Positions 11,966 to 23,384 of a stretch of 64,000 nt of DNA are shown here, piece after piece. Location: contig CM034597.1 in assembly GCA_020091685.1 (NCBI GenBank), positions 1,434,646-1,498,645 of the forward strand, written 5' to 3'. The position numbers and the translations under genes are program-made. The stretch is from Lutjanus erythropterus. Lineage: Eukaryota > Chordata > Actinopteri > Lutjaniformes > Lutjanidae. The notes beneath the pieces were generated by a model. The model searched no databases, had not been told where the DNA came from, and worked only from the letters and a program-made list of their open reading frames with translations. The stretch's first letter is position 1, and each line of letters starts with the position of its first letter.

Positions 11966-12745
11966 TATTTCTAGAGAAGAGACTACTGGCCTTGATGGAG
12001 GTCTGTGCTCCTTGAGTGCCCTTCTAGTTATTATTAACATGACAATTCAGCATTTTGCAGAGGGGTTATGGCGGAACTATTTCCTGGCAGGGAACAGTTA
12101 CCAGGCAACAAACACACAGCTTTTTTTAATGTTCGTGTGCAAATACATAATTGTCCTAAATTGTTAATTCTAAAGCATGATTCTTTTAGAGCTCTCACCC
12201 AATCAGAAGATAACATAACCTCATGTTACCTGCTGGTGTTGCTAAGAAAATGTACAAACAAACTCCCTAATTCCTCACACATTCACACCAGACACATGTG
12301 TAGGTATTATCACATGGAATGGTCCACTGCTAAAATACAGAGGGTCAAGTGGGGAAACTCTTGAGGTTTGCTTTTAAGCAGCTTTACAGATTAAGGGATT
12401 AATATTATTAATATGCGGTTTTGTTTTATTATTTTCATAATTATTCCTTGTTTATTCATTTCTATGAATATTATAATCTGAGCATGAGAAGGGTTTGGTC
12501 ACTACAGGATTGGGAGTGAGGGGCTCAGTTTTTAATCTGCTTGTTATAAATTTAATAATAAAATATAACCACAAGCAGCTATTCCAGCTTTAGATTTGTT
12601 TGTGCTATTTAGTTCAGCATTGTTATGAAACATTAACAGTTTTCTAATGCTTGGACAAACAATTTCTGATTTATAATCTGATTTGTGTATGCCATGCACA
12701 TTTTTTGCTTTTGTGATCAATTTGAATGAAATTTTCAAGGTATGT
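11966..12745. other. Noncoding stretch, no feature recognised
   Basis: Short chance frames on both strands. A homopurine or homopyrimidine bias is absent. No transposon ends found. Confidence 0.45.
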
Positions 12746-13190
12746 TTCAGGTACTTGTGTGGATATATCCTGTACGTTTTATGATAACTGGCCCAACATT
12801 TGTTGACTTTGGTCTATCTATGTGCTGAACCATGCACTCATTGGTCAACATCTTGAAAACTAAATTAGATAAGAACAAGCTTTTTGAAATTTTAGATAAG
12901 CTTGATTCAGTCATGATCCACAGACAATTTGGTAGCCATTGGTCCCACAGATTAGGAGGAAATGTTGAAAATGTGTTTTTCAAACTTATCAAAATGGCGG
13001 AAAATCCATCAGACTTCTTTGGTCCAAAAGATATTTTTGTAGAGCAAATTGAGGTGGAACTTTCAGTACCATGACTGGGCTAACATATCTTGAAAAGCAT
13101 TTGCACATCATTTCCAGTTATTGGGCTGAGTTTCATGTTTCTGGCTCACTCTAGCTCATGGCAATTTGAGACAAACAATAAAAACAAAGC
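12746..13190 (+). repeat. Likely fragment of the same dispersed repeat class as 11460-11965
   Basis: Contains TTATGATAACTGGCCCAACA and TCAAAATGGCGGAAAATCCA (about 12989-13008), phrases that in my memory accompany the GCGCCACC-type fish repeat. The pair may be two halves of one element separated by about 780 bp, or independent fragments. A frame of 80 codons here (12832-13074) has no domain and is attributed to the repeat. Confidence 0.35.
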
Positions 13191-15662
13191 AGCACAAACA
13201 CAATTCTACAAGTTCTACCCCTCTGAGGATTGAACCCTAAAGGACTGACACAAAAAAGCCATTAACACTGAGAAGAAGAAACCACATATTTTGAAAGACT
13301 GCAGTGGGGGTGAATTGAAACCTAAAACCTTTTATCTCTAACTTTCTTAATAGAGGGTTTGGCATGGATAGATTTCTAATTCTACTATGATTTTCTTGTT
13401 CCCTATCAAGGTAAAAAATTTAAGTCCCTCTGCCTCGTAATATTCCTCAGCTAATGATGTGATTATCACAGTGGTCTTAGCAAGTGAGTCCGCCCGTCTC
13501 AAGTGTATGATGAGTAAGGACTCATCCAGAGGAGCCAAAGCCTGCAGCAAATCCTCTGTCTAATTCTCTGCCCAGCATGAATCCTACTCCCTCCAGCCTT
13601 CCGTTGGCCCTCTGGGGGGATCTGGATCAGCATCTAATGAACCGCCTTCAATTACCCCTTCCTCCACTATTTGCCCTCTACAGCTAACTTGAGAACACGA
13701 TCAAGTACCTCCGCCTTCCATTTCCTGTGGACCCTCGGGCCCTCAGATGGTTTCACTGAGGTTACCATGGACACACAAAATCCTAGAGAGCTGTCCAGGG
13801 ACACAGCAACACTCCAAAAAAAGACAAAATTATGAAAGCACTCTCTCTTTAGACCTAACAGGTTTAGATTATTTTCTGTTGAATCTGATCTTTCAAAATT
13901 TTGGGACATGAGTATGTTTTCTAAAAATGCTAATACTGTGCTTCATGCACAAATAGTGAGAAATTGCAATTTTCCACCATGAAAGGATTACGTCAAGGAG
14001 ACATGACTAGCAACAGGCAGCAGTTTGACATTGAAATAGCACAGTGGAGTTAAATATGTGGAAGTTTGGTTGGTGGATTTCTGGCTACATTTCCATAAAT
14101 TCTGATAAAGTAGGAGTTCTGTGAAGACTTTTTTTTAGTTTACAAAAGTTCCAGGTTTTTTCTCTTTGGGTTTTATAAAATCTTAGCTTATCCTTTACCC
14201 ATAGGTGCCAATTTTGTGGTTGCTTGGGAGTTTGGGAGCCCATGGTTAACTGTGACCACTCACAGGGAAACCACACTGTGGGGAAAACTGCACATTTGTC
14301 CAGTGAAGACAAAAAGGAATGGACATGATATCAAAGCAGTGAGTTTTAAAAGTGAGTCAAACCTGTGTCCATTAGAGATGATGGTAGAGGGCAATGGTTC
14401 CCAAATTGGGGGGCGGGAACCCCTGTGGGACATAGAGCCACTGCAGTGGGCAAAGTTGAATGGATTTGAATTATTTAGGGGACATAAATAAACAGGCGTT
14501 TATTCTGTTTTATCACTTGGGCAAATAACAGGGCAGTTTTATGGAATTTTGTTTCGAACATGGGGGCAGTGTAGCAATCTCATCAACATCTGTCATTTGG
14601 AAGGCTGCAAGTAAGTAGCTTTGTACGAATGAAGATAACACTGTCAGTGTTAATTCCACCTACAAAGCTCTGACTGGCCGATTGTTTTCCATCCATGGGA
14701 ACAACATAAGACTGATTTGAACTGCTGAACAAATCACAGATGTACAAAGGTTGGTGATTCAGACTAGTCTGGAATAGTTTGGCACCTGTGCTTTATGGGA
14801 ATGTTTCAGTGTTAGAACACTGTGTGTAAGAATATTCAGTGCAACATAAGTTTTGATTTGTACCACTGGCACATTGGCATTAAGAATGAACAAAATATTT
14901 CTCATTTGTGTCTTGGATCTTTGACTTTAAAATTGGCAGTGTTTTCAATCAAAGACTGTACTGCAATAACATTTCAAAATGCATTAATATGTGCTGAGAC
15001 TTGGTGTTACATTTTCTGCACCGCAGCCATTGTTGTGTCCCCAGGGACATTATCTGTGGTCAGCTAACCCTCGGAACTCTTGGGAGCTCCAGTCCCATCA
15101 TGCAGCTGTCCCCTGTAGAGGTTAGATAACTGATGATTTCATAACCTCCCATGTTCCTCCAATAATGTGGCGAATCTTAACCCTCGCAGAATCTTGATTA
15201 GTCAGTACGCTTGGTTTCACACTGCTGAAGATGTGACCTTGATTGTCACGGCTGTTCACAAGTGGTTTGCAGTTATTTTTCCACACATTCTGACCGGCCC
15301 ACAGTGCCCGTCGTCCTTCGTCAAATCCATTTGTTCTTGTGGAATGTAATTATTGCTGCATCTCAGAAATCAATTCTCCTTACCTTAGGTTAGATATGAC
15401 TCACATACTTGTGAACACACACTCCCACACACACTGCAGAGATGTGCCACATGCCCATAAAGGCTTGGTTTGTGGTCTTTGTGGTTACAAAGAGCTAAAA
15501 AACATCCTTCCAATTAGTGTTTATCCAGTTCTTTCTGTCAGGTCATAGTGTAACAAATATTACTGTATTATACAGACATTGTTAACATGAAAACAATTAC
15601 AGCCATATTGTCCAGCATTTTCATTTGTCAGGTTAACCATGATTTTCACATCATATTGTTAC
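13191..15662. other. Noncoding stretch with a hAT-like end fragment
   Basis: No exons recognised. At 14391 the sequence CAATGGTTCCCAAATTGGGG resembles the left terminus of the hAT MITE at 59554 (CAGTGGTTCCCAAACTTTT), but no matching right end was found, so it is at most a fragment. The interval 13430-13740 is less AT-rich than its surroundings and shows no repeat signature; it could be unique or conserved sequence. Short ORFs at 14216-14491 and 15167-15349 look like chance. Confidence 0.4.
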
Positions 15663-16371
15663 TTAAAGGGACAGTTCACCCCCAAGTCAAAAATATATAT
15701 TCTTCCTCTGACCTGTAGTGCTATTTATTAATCTAGATAGGTTTGGTGTGAGTTGCAGAGTTTTGGAGATATCAGCTGTAGAGATGTCATCTTTCTCTTG
15801 AAAATAATGGAATAAGATGGCACTTGCTTGTGGTACTAAAAAAGCCAGAAAATACATTTGAAACTCAACAGCAACATCTCTTTCCCCAAATCATAACCCA
15901 ACTCAAAATAATTCACTGACCTTGTAAGAAGTTTTATGTTGGAACTGTTTTCTTTCCACCAAACTACATCCACCAACAACACCACTGCTCAGAACGAATT
16001 GTGCATCATACACTCACGGACTAGAGGCTTGTGACAACACAGGAAGTCAACTTTAATGGCATACTCTCAGACTGAGCTGTAACATTTGCACCACTTAGCT
16101 ACCTAGTGTAGTGATACAGCTGGCAGGTGTAGTTCAGTAGAAACAAAATAGTTCCTACATGCTCACAACAAGGTCTGTGGATTATCTTGAGTAACCGGCT
16201 CATGGTTTCTGTAAAGAGGCGCTGCTGTTGAGTTTTTTAAAATGTATTCGGGCGGGGGGCTTTTAGCGCCACAAGGTGAGTACCATCTATCACCTCTACA
16301 GCAGATATCTGATAGCCAACAGGTTAGAAGAAAAATATGTATTTTTGATTTGAGGTGAACCGTCTCTTTAA
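15663..16371. mobile_element. TTAA-flanked MITE, about 701 bp, complete
   Basis: Bounded by TTAA at 15663-15666 and TTAA at 16368-16371. The terminal inverted repeats are about 37 bp: AGGGACAGTTCACC then CAAGTCAAAAATATATATTC on the left, and AGAGACGGTTCACC then TCAAATCAAAAATACATATT on the reverse complement of the right. The interior (GTGAGTTGCAGAGTTTTGGA, CAGCAACATCTCTTTCCC and others) matches a dispersed repeat I recall from percomorph fish. No coding capacity. A partial relative is visible at 63600-63720. Confidence 0.85.
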
Positions 16372-17335
16372 ATATTAATGCACGGCGAATTGTGAAAGCT
16401 ATGAAAACGAAACTTTGGCCTGTTATAGCTGGGTGTAATACAACTTTCTAAAAACTCCATAACTGAACAACAGTCTAATTACTGTTAATGCTACCCTACA
16501 TCATTAACTTCAACAGAAAATCACCAAACAGCAGATGTAGCCACTGATGCTAAGTGAAAACAAATAAAATTTTCTGGTTTTGTTTTCATCTGGCTTTAAC
16601 TCAATCACTTTTATAATGCACAGCTAATACATACAATGTAACTGAACACATGCTACATATTTTTTCATTCAGTAAATAACATTCTGGGCTGCTGAGGACA
16701 TTTTGGCAACAATCGTGAACAACAGATGGGTCATTATGAACACCAATCTGTTTGGAGTAAAACATGGTCTTGTACATTTACAGATGTGGTTCTTCATGAG
16801 AACGATCAAGAATTAAGTCCGGGTTCTCTCCTTGATCTAGATCTCACACCATGTTATGATCAATATCTGTGAACATGTCCTAGGGCCAGCACCAAAAGCT
16901 GTGTTCCACCTGACAGCTCTGGGACTTTGAATCATTCAGGTACTACATAAAAAATGCATTTCTTTTAATGGAATTCACAGATCCATGATTATACCTCAGA
17001 CACACAAGTTTAACTAATAGCTAGGTTTGGTTGGTTTTATACAACTCTTATACCTAGTAAATAGAAAAATATGTTCATATGGCCCTTCCAAAAACAACTC
17101 ATATGATAATTTGTTTATTCCATTGACATTTATAAACCAAAGCAGATGACAAATGTATCTCACAAACAAATATAGACTGTGCAGTCAAAGCCTGATACAC
17201 TGTATGTTATTCCTCTAAGACATAGAGCTCCAATGTTGTTAAAATAACTATGTTACCTATGTCACATGACAGAAGTGATGTCACTTGTGCAATGACAAAA
17301 CTAATGTGACACATGCAGTTTATGTTATAAAATGA
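16372..17335. other. AT-rich noncoding stretch, no feature recognised
   Basis: No transposon ends, satellites or domain-bearing frames seen. Confidence 0.45.
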
Positions 17336-17565
17336 TTGCAGTTTGGTTAGGTTTAGGCAGAAAAACTACTACTTATGGCTGGGCAATAAAAGTACTTGAT
17401 TAGGAAAAGATGGTGGTTTGGGATGAAATAAGAAACTCATGTATGTCACGTGATGGAAGTGATGCAATGATTTTACGTAACTCTACATCTACTTTTTTGT
17501 TCCACAAAGGACTTGTACCCCAGTCTCGTGGGTGAAAGTCATATGTACCACATCCACTCAGGGGC
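17336..17565 (-). repeat. SINE-like copy B: body block then reversed tRNA-like head
   Basis: The body block GGTTAGGTTTAGGCAGAAAA (17344) is on the plus strand. The tRNA-like head at 17505-17562 is on the minus strand, where its reverse complement reads GACTTTCACCCACGAGACTG then GGGTACAAGTCC, a degraded B box. In copies A and C head and body point the same way, so this copy is rearranged or is made of two adjacent insertions. Confidence 0.5.
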
Positions 17566-18740
17566 ACTGCTGAACAATAAACTGACGTATCAATGGAAAT
17601 AAACTGCTTGCACTCACAACTACCATGGAGGTTTTTCTGGTGAGGATGGGTTCTCTTTCATTACTATAGATATGGACATTGTAGCTTATTTTCAGTCAAT
17701 TCTAGGGACTCCACATTTGCTGCTGCAGATACGTGAAAATATTCACCAGCCAACACAATATTTATTCCAGCTGTTTGAGGAAATTGCTGAGCCTAAAAAA
17801 GAAGACTCTGTGGCCCAAAGAATGACCTCTTCAGTAGGAGCCAGTGGGCTTGGTGAGTGTTATGAAGATGGTATGGGAAGTCAGAAAATATTGACAGTGA
17901 TGGACAAATGCAGTGTTTAGGTCATTCATAGTTTTTTTGGACTTCATTGCTACCAGGTGAAAAGTCAAACAACTGCAGGCCAGCAAAAACAATATTTTAA
18001 GGGAGTGTTAATGTACTCTTTAAAGTCAGAGGACAATCAAGGTTGCAAAGTATCTTAAACTTACTCAAGATTTTTTTTAAAGAAAGTTCACTGTCTCTTT
18101 TTTATGAAGTTATTTTTAAAAAGGGAAATTCTATGAATGCTCTGCTAGTTCATCTTTAACCTCCAACCTCACCCTCTTTTTTCATTAGCATATAAGGTAT
18201 TACGATTGTTAAGACACGAGGAAATTAAACATCTCATTTTGGGTTAATTAAGGGAATTAGTGTTTGAGGAACACGAGGTTATTAATGTGCTAATTTAATC
18301 CTGTCAATTATATGGGATTCTTTATTTCTTTATTTTTTTAGTGCCATGGCAAGAGAGAGAGGTAGTGAAGTGGAAAATGCAGTGTCAGCCCAACAGTGTT
18401 TCAATCAGTGGATCTGAGGACTTGTCTCTGTAACAGATAGCTTGATAATAAACTAATTATGGTACAGTCAGACGTGTCAACAGCCATGTGCTTGACACCT
18501 GTTTCAGTCTTGACTCAGAGACATTCTACTGCATTCCCATTTACAAGAAAGTCCCTTAGTCCTTTGCAGACAGTTCAGCATGATTTCATTCTTAATTCGT
18601 CATACAGACCTATCAAAGATTTGTCAATGCCGCACTGTGACTCATACAGACACACGCAATACCCGTTAGCAGCGGAAAGAGATGCACTGGCCTTTCGATG
18701 TAGCATTAATAGGGAGAAAGTCCTCATATAGAGAAGGTAT
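17566..18740. other. Noncoding stretch with a possible conserved block
   Basis: The part at about 18150-18340 has no repeat signature and is dense in TAAT/ATTA cores (AAACATCTCATTTTGGGTTA, GGGAATTAGTGTTTGAGGAA, TTATTAATGTGCTAATTTAA). That texture is common in vertebrate conserved noncoding elements, but alignment was not possible here. A chance ORF lies at 18459-18731. Confidence 0.3.
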
Positions 18741-19280
18741 GGTTGATTGATGGCTCAGACAATCATGGGACATTCACCTTGGAGACAGGGGTTCATGTCC
18801 CTAATGAAAACCAAAACATTATTAAAAGTTCTAAGGTACATAACACTACATGTCAGAACTTTCTCATGTGACTTTCATGTTGCGAGTCATTTCAGTGACG
18901 TTATGTGATGTATGCAGTATGAATATTGTAGCCCCAAACATGGTCTTGGTCTTATCATAACTTTGTGCCAACTCATGACATACTGACAAAATGTCACCAC
19001 CCCTCAGCAAGTAGAAAGTGCCCTGTGGCTGGCTGATACATCAGAAGGACATTTTCAACATGTGGTTAAAGTCTGTGAAGGGATTTCAGTTGGGTTAGGT
19101 TTCAGGAACTAAAAATACGTGGTTAGGTTTAGAATCCTAAGAACAGCTTGGTCAGTTTTAGACAAAAAAATAAATAAAAAATACTTGTTTCAGCTTAGAC
19201 TAAAAAAACTACTACTTGATTGGGTTTAGGAACTAAAACTACTTGGTTAAGTTACAAAAGGCACGACACACACAACGTTT
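18741..19280 (+). repeat. SINE-like copy C: tRNA-like head and body
   Basis: The head at 18741-18802 reads GATGGCTCAGACAATC (A box-like) and GGGGTTCATGTCCC (B box-like, 18788-18801). After about 280 bp the body block follows at 19089-19255 with GGTTAGGTTT, CGTGGTTAGGTTTAG and TTGATTGGGTTTAGGAACTA, so the GGTTAGGTTTAGG motif is present several times. The layout equals copy A. RNA polymerase III origin is inferred from the boxes. Confidence 0.55.
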
Positions 19281-20194
19281 TGTATCTTACAACTTTTAAT
19301 AATGGCCAAATCATTGACAATCATGTGATGAATTGGAAAAAGAACAGGCTGGACAGTTGTAATATGACTTCAGTTAGATCACATTGACAGAAAACAGTGG
19401 AATTCAAGCCAAAATCATCCTAACAAATGTAAAATATTCATCTATTTAGCACACTGATCTTAGCCTTTTGTGTATTGGTCTGGTTCAGGTCTTACAGCAC
19501 ATTCACAGGAGGCCAAGTTTGATTAGTTGATATACCACTAAGCAGTGACAGAGGTGTTCAGTAGAAATCAACAAGGCAATAGATAAGTGCTTTTGGTTGA
19601 TGCCTTTCCATAGTCCAGTCAGTATGATTAGTGGTTGAAGCTCACATCTTTCAAAGCAGATTCAATGTAATTAGAGAAGGTTGCAGAAAACGTAGACAAG
19701 ATTAATGTATCCTCTACTTCAGCAATATGTATATGTCTCTTTCTCTTTTATTATTCTACCATGCTGCATTCATCTTTTGCTGCCTGCTACATTCAAGCCC
19801 ACTATCTTCTTAAGGCAATCTGGCTTTTTCATTTTTGGTCAGTTGTCATTAGTCAGTGTGGACGTGTCCTTGCTCCAAATGCCAGGTGAGGAAACTTTAC
19901 AGAAGCCTGGTCAACACTGTCTCATTACTGAATGTCTCCTAGGCCACCTTTTCACACATTTAATAATGTCAACAGGAGTAAATGAATATTTGCCTCTGTT
20001 TGTACTTTGCAGACAATATAATCTGCCATTTAAGCAAGCATTTTGTTCTTCATGAGAGAAACTGATTGTTTCTGATTGATGCTGGGAACAGAATAGAATG
20101 TTTGTACTTTAAGTGTTGCCATGTTTTGTTCAACATGTTCTCAGACCCAACTTGTCAAATATGGTAGCTTGGTCAGTGGTCCTGTGCTTCAAAC
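19281..20194. other. Noncoding stretch, no feature recognised
   Basis: A 116-codon frame (19705-20055) lacks any recognisable domain and is hydrophobic because of T-rich DNA. No repeat ends found. Confidence 0.45.
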
Positions 20195-21240
20195 TACAAC
20201 CCCAATTCAAAAACATTTTTCTACAATTCTGAAACTTTTGTTTGAGTTCAAACTGATAAACTGTTGTAAATATATACTCATTCTGGATTTGATGTCTGCA
20301 ATACATTTCAAAAAAGTTGGACAGGAGCAATAAAAGACTGTGAAAGTTGTGTGGAATGTTCAAAAACACCTTTTGGGAACATTCCACAAGTGAACAGGTC
20401 AACTGGTCACAGGTGACAGTATCATGACTGGGTATTAGAAGGGCTTGAAAGGCTCAGTAATTCACAAGCTTGGATGGCATGAGGTTCACTGCTTTGTAAA
20501 AAAAATGCATGGGCAAATAGTCCAACAGTTTAAGAACATTTCTCAACACAAAACTGCAGGAATTTAGAGATTTCACCATCCACAATCCATCATATCATTA
20601 AAAGATAATCCAGAGAAATCTTGACACATAAGGGACAAGGCTGAAAACCAACACTAAGTGCCTGTGACCTTTGACCCCCTGTATTAAAGACATCATTGTA
20701 TAAAGGATACTACATGAGCTCAGGAACACTTTGGAAAACCGTTGTCAGTAAACACAGTTTGTCTCTGCATCTACAAATGCAAGTTAAGACTCTACCATGC
20801 AAAGAGAAAGACATATCAACAACATCCAGAAACACTGCAGACTTCTCTGGACCTGAGCTCATCTGAGATGGATTGATGCAGTGGAAAAGTGTGCTGTGGT
20901 CTGACGAGTCCACATTTCAGATATTTTTCACACAATGTCCTCTGGGCTGAAGAAGAAAAGGACCATCCAGACTATTATTGGCACTAACTTCAAAAGACAG
21001 CAGCTGTGACAGTATGGAGGTGTGTTGACGCCCATGGCATCATAGGCAACTGTCACATCTGTGAAGGCCCCATTAATGCTGAAAGGTACGTAAAGGTTTT
21101 GGAGTAACATATGCTGCCATCCGGATGACATCTTTCTCAGAGACGTCCTTGCTTGTTTCAGCAAGACAATGTCAAGACACATGCTGCATATGTTACAACA
21201 GTGTGGTTTCATAGTAAAAAAAAAAGTTCTAGAAAAAGCA
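20195..21240 (+). mobile_element. Old Tc1/mariner-type element, 3' truncated
   Basis: The left end follows a TA (20195-20196) and reads CAACCCCAATTCAAAAACAT. Downstream, decayed transposase sequence is recognisable: GACAAGGCTGAAAACCAACA, CTCATCTGAGATGGATTGAT, TGTGGTCTGACGAGTCCACA (the first catalytic Asp context, WSDES-like, at about 20898), TGTGAAGGCCCCATTAATGC and TTTCAGCAAGACAATGTCAA (the FQQDN-like context of the second Asp, about 21158-21177). After about 21235 similarity stops in an A/G-rich run, so the third catalytic region and the right terminal repeat are missing. Confidence 0.8.
20560..21235 (+). pseudogene. Tc1/mariner transposase remnant
   Basis: Translation in the ancestral frame is interrupted by many stops and indels, far more than in the DD36E copy at 8.5 kb, so this is an older relic. 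Recognisable stretches correspond to the paired-like DNA-binding region (AKGQGRKP-like context at about 20620-20645), LRWIDA (about 20866-20883), the WSDES-like context and the FQQDN-like context. The SPDLNPIE region is absent because of truncation. The protein was a cut-and-paste transposase; nothing functional can come from this copy. Confidence 0.75.
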
Positions 21241-22567
21241 CTAGAAAAAGAGAAAGAGAAAAGAGAAAATTCATAATTTAAAAAAAAAAAAGCTAGACTT
21301 AATTGGTGAAGTTGGAGGTTTTCTGCCAACCATTTTATAGACATCTCTTTTATAACAGTGATCTATTCATTTTGGCCCACATGGGATTTTTATGCTGCTG
21401 TAATGTAGCTAGCCACTGGGGCAAATTGGCAGCAAGGTTGACAAGCCAAATTGCATATGGCTGTCTTAAAACATTCATGTCCAAAAGGCATATAGGAACT
21501 ACATCTGCTCTGCTCAAGTTGCCATGTGGAGTTTTCTTGTTAAAAAAACACAATAAGTATGCTTACCTTCAGTATTACTCCTGCACTGCATCCCCTTCCT
21601 GATAAAACATTTGCAAAGCCAAGTTTATTTCTATTTTCTTCTTCTTCCCTGCCTTCTTGATGCTTTGCAGCATATGGAACATTGGCATGTTTCTACCACC
21701 TGCTGATCAGTGAAACAGTCTGAAACAATAGGCAATGTATCGTGTCAGCAGTATGCACACATGTGTACATGCTGCTAGGTCAAAAACTCTACAAGGAACC
21801 TGTAAATTACTGCAATTCAAAGCAATCACATACCGCTGCTTGTGTTTTACATTAAAAGCTTTTCAGAGGTAAATTTAATTATTTCTCAAGCAAGCAAAAA
21901 GCATTGCAACCACCACTGTTTGATCCAACGTCATGTCCATATTGGTGCATTTTTTTCAGCAGATCAGTTTTAAATATTGCAGAGCATATGTGCCAACAAA
22001 TGTGCGTACAAATATATATTTTTCAAGCATTTTTCGGTGGAGATGGGGGGAGATACAGGTGCCCACAGCTGCTTTATAATGTATGAGACAATTCTTCTGC
22101 AGTTTGAGAAATCCCTGTGCAATTGCGCACAGTCGCTCACTATGTTTACTTGATTAAATCATCTATAAACAACACCAGGCTCCTGTATAACCATACAGAC
22201 CTATACTACATTTCCTGAGGTAAAGTTTTCCATTGGCTGAGCTGTCATTATCATGTGACTGGCAAGAGCTGTTTCAGAGGTGTGCATGGAATACACAGAG
22301 TCCATGTGTCAGACATACCACCTTGTGCTTGGCATTTTATTATTCAAATCTTTACTTTGGTGCAATAATTCAATTGAAGGTGTAATGCATGTTTTTGCAC
22401 CCTGAACTAGACCTGTGTCAGACTGTACAAAACGTATGCATCCATTTATGACAAATATTCATAATAATGTTTGAAGGCCATGCAAATTGCATGAGTTTCC
22501 CGGGAGAAACAACAAGATTTGAGGGTGCTGGGAAGATGAAACAATGCATACAATGTTTAGGCATCAA
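21241..22567. other. Noncoding stretch; A/G-rich start, otherwise unrecognised
   Basis: It starts with an A/G-rich run (21232-21292). A 99-codon frame (21303-21602) and its antisense 67-codon partner overlap without domain signatures. No transposon ends seen until the hAT duplication at 22568. Confidence 0.4.
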
Positions 22568-23384
22568 GCTGTAGGCAGCGTTGGGAAAGTTCACTTTCTA
22601 CATGAACTAGTTCAAAGTTCAGTTCACAAATTTTAAAATTAACTAGCTCAGTTCATAGTTCATAATTCAAAATTTTTGAACTAAGTTCACAGTTCCAAAA
22701 ATTAACTAGTTCATAGTTCTTTTTTTTTTCAATATGTTGCTGCAAGCTATTATTTTTCAAAATTATTGCCACAGCCCATATAGAACCACAGACAACAATT
22801 ATTTTATCAGTTTTAACTTTGGAGTGTCTTTTGATTTTTTATTCGCTTGCACATACCTTGAAAGGCTACCCGGGTGCTCGAGTTCAATGTGCCGTTTCAG
22901 GTTTGCTGTTGATGTAACAGTTACATCAAAGTTGCTTTTTGAAACCTGGCGGGCAAAGTTTGCACAAAAATATAAGATTTTTCCCAGTGGAATCCTCACC
23001 GACCTTCTCATAAAACTGTTTTCAATGATCATACGAAGAGTCTGAGGTAGTGCTGCTGCTACATGTTGCTGTTGTTGTTGCCTCCATGCTGCTTTGTGTT
23101 TTGATGATGCATGCAGCAGTGCGACACTGTGGTGGCTGGTGTTGCCAGATTGGGTGTTTTTTCCGTTACATATTAAGGCCTGTTTACAGTGTGTTTTAGC
23201 CGGGATTTCGCCTGGAAGGCTCTATGGAAATCTGGCACCCTATTGAATGCAGTTAAATTGAGAGAGTGTGCCGTTCACAGACATCAGAATGAACACGTTC
23301 ACAGTAACGTTCATCAGGCAGAAATACTGTCAGTTCACGTTCGCCCAGAATATGAACGCGTTCAGTCACAACACTGGCTGTAGG
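22568..23384 (-). mobile_element. hAT element with exact 8 bp target duplication
   Basis: The octamer GCTGTAGG occurs at 22568-22575 and again at 23377-23384, exactly flanking an 801 bp element (22576-23376). The ends read CAGCGTTGGGAAAGTTCACT on the left, and CAGTGTTGTGACTGAACGCG on the reverse complement of the right. Starting with CA and having an 8 bp duplication are hallmarks of hAT transposons. Subterminal regions are packed with GTTCA/TGAAC motifs (22605-22720 and 23265-23365), as expected for transposase-binding repeats. A BED zinc-finger remnant lies inside on the minus strand. It is too short for a full transposase, so it is a deletion derivative. Confidence 0.93.
22799..23032 (-). 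pseudogene. BED zinc-finger fragment of a hAT transposase
   Basis: A 77-codon minus-strand frame includes ILYFCANFARQV, a short spacer, then NLKRHIELEHPGSL, the typical second half of a BED finger with H-x4-H. At most one of the first cysteine pair remains, so zinc binding is doubtful. BED fingers sit at the N-terminus of many hAT transposases and bind DNA. The rest of the transposase (RNase H-like core, dimerisation region) has been deleted from the element. Confidence 0.7.

Noticed and set aside
14391-14820. Complete hAT MITE starting CAATGGTTCCC
   Set aside because: A possible right end near 14811-14820 matches poorly and the flanking octamers differ, so only a left-end fragment is supported.
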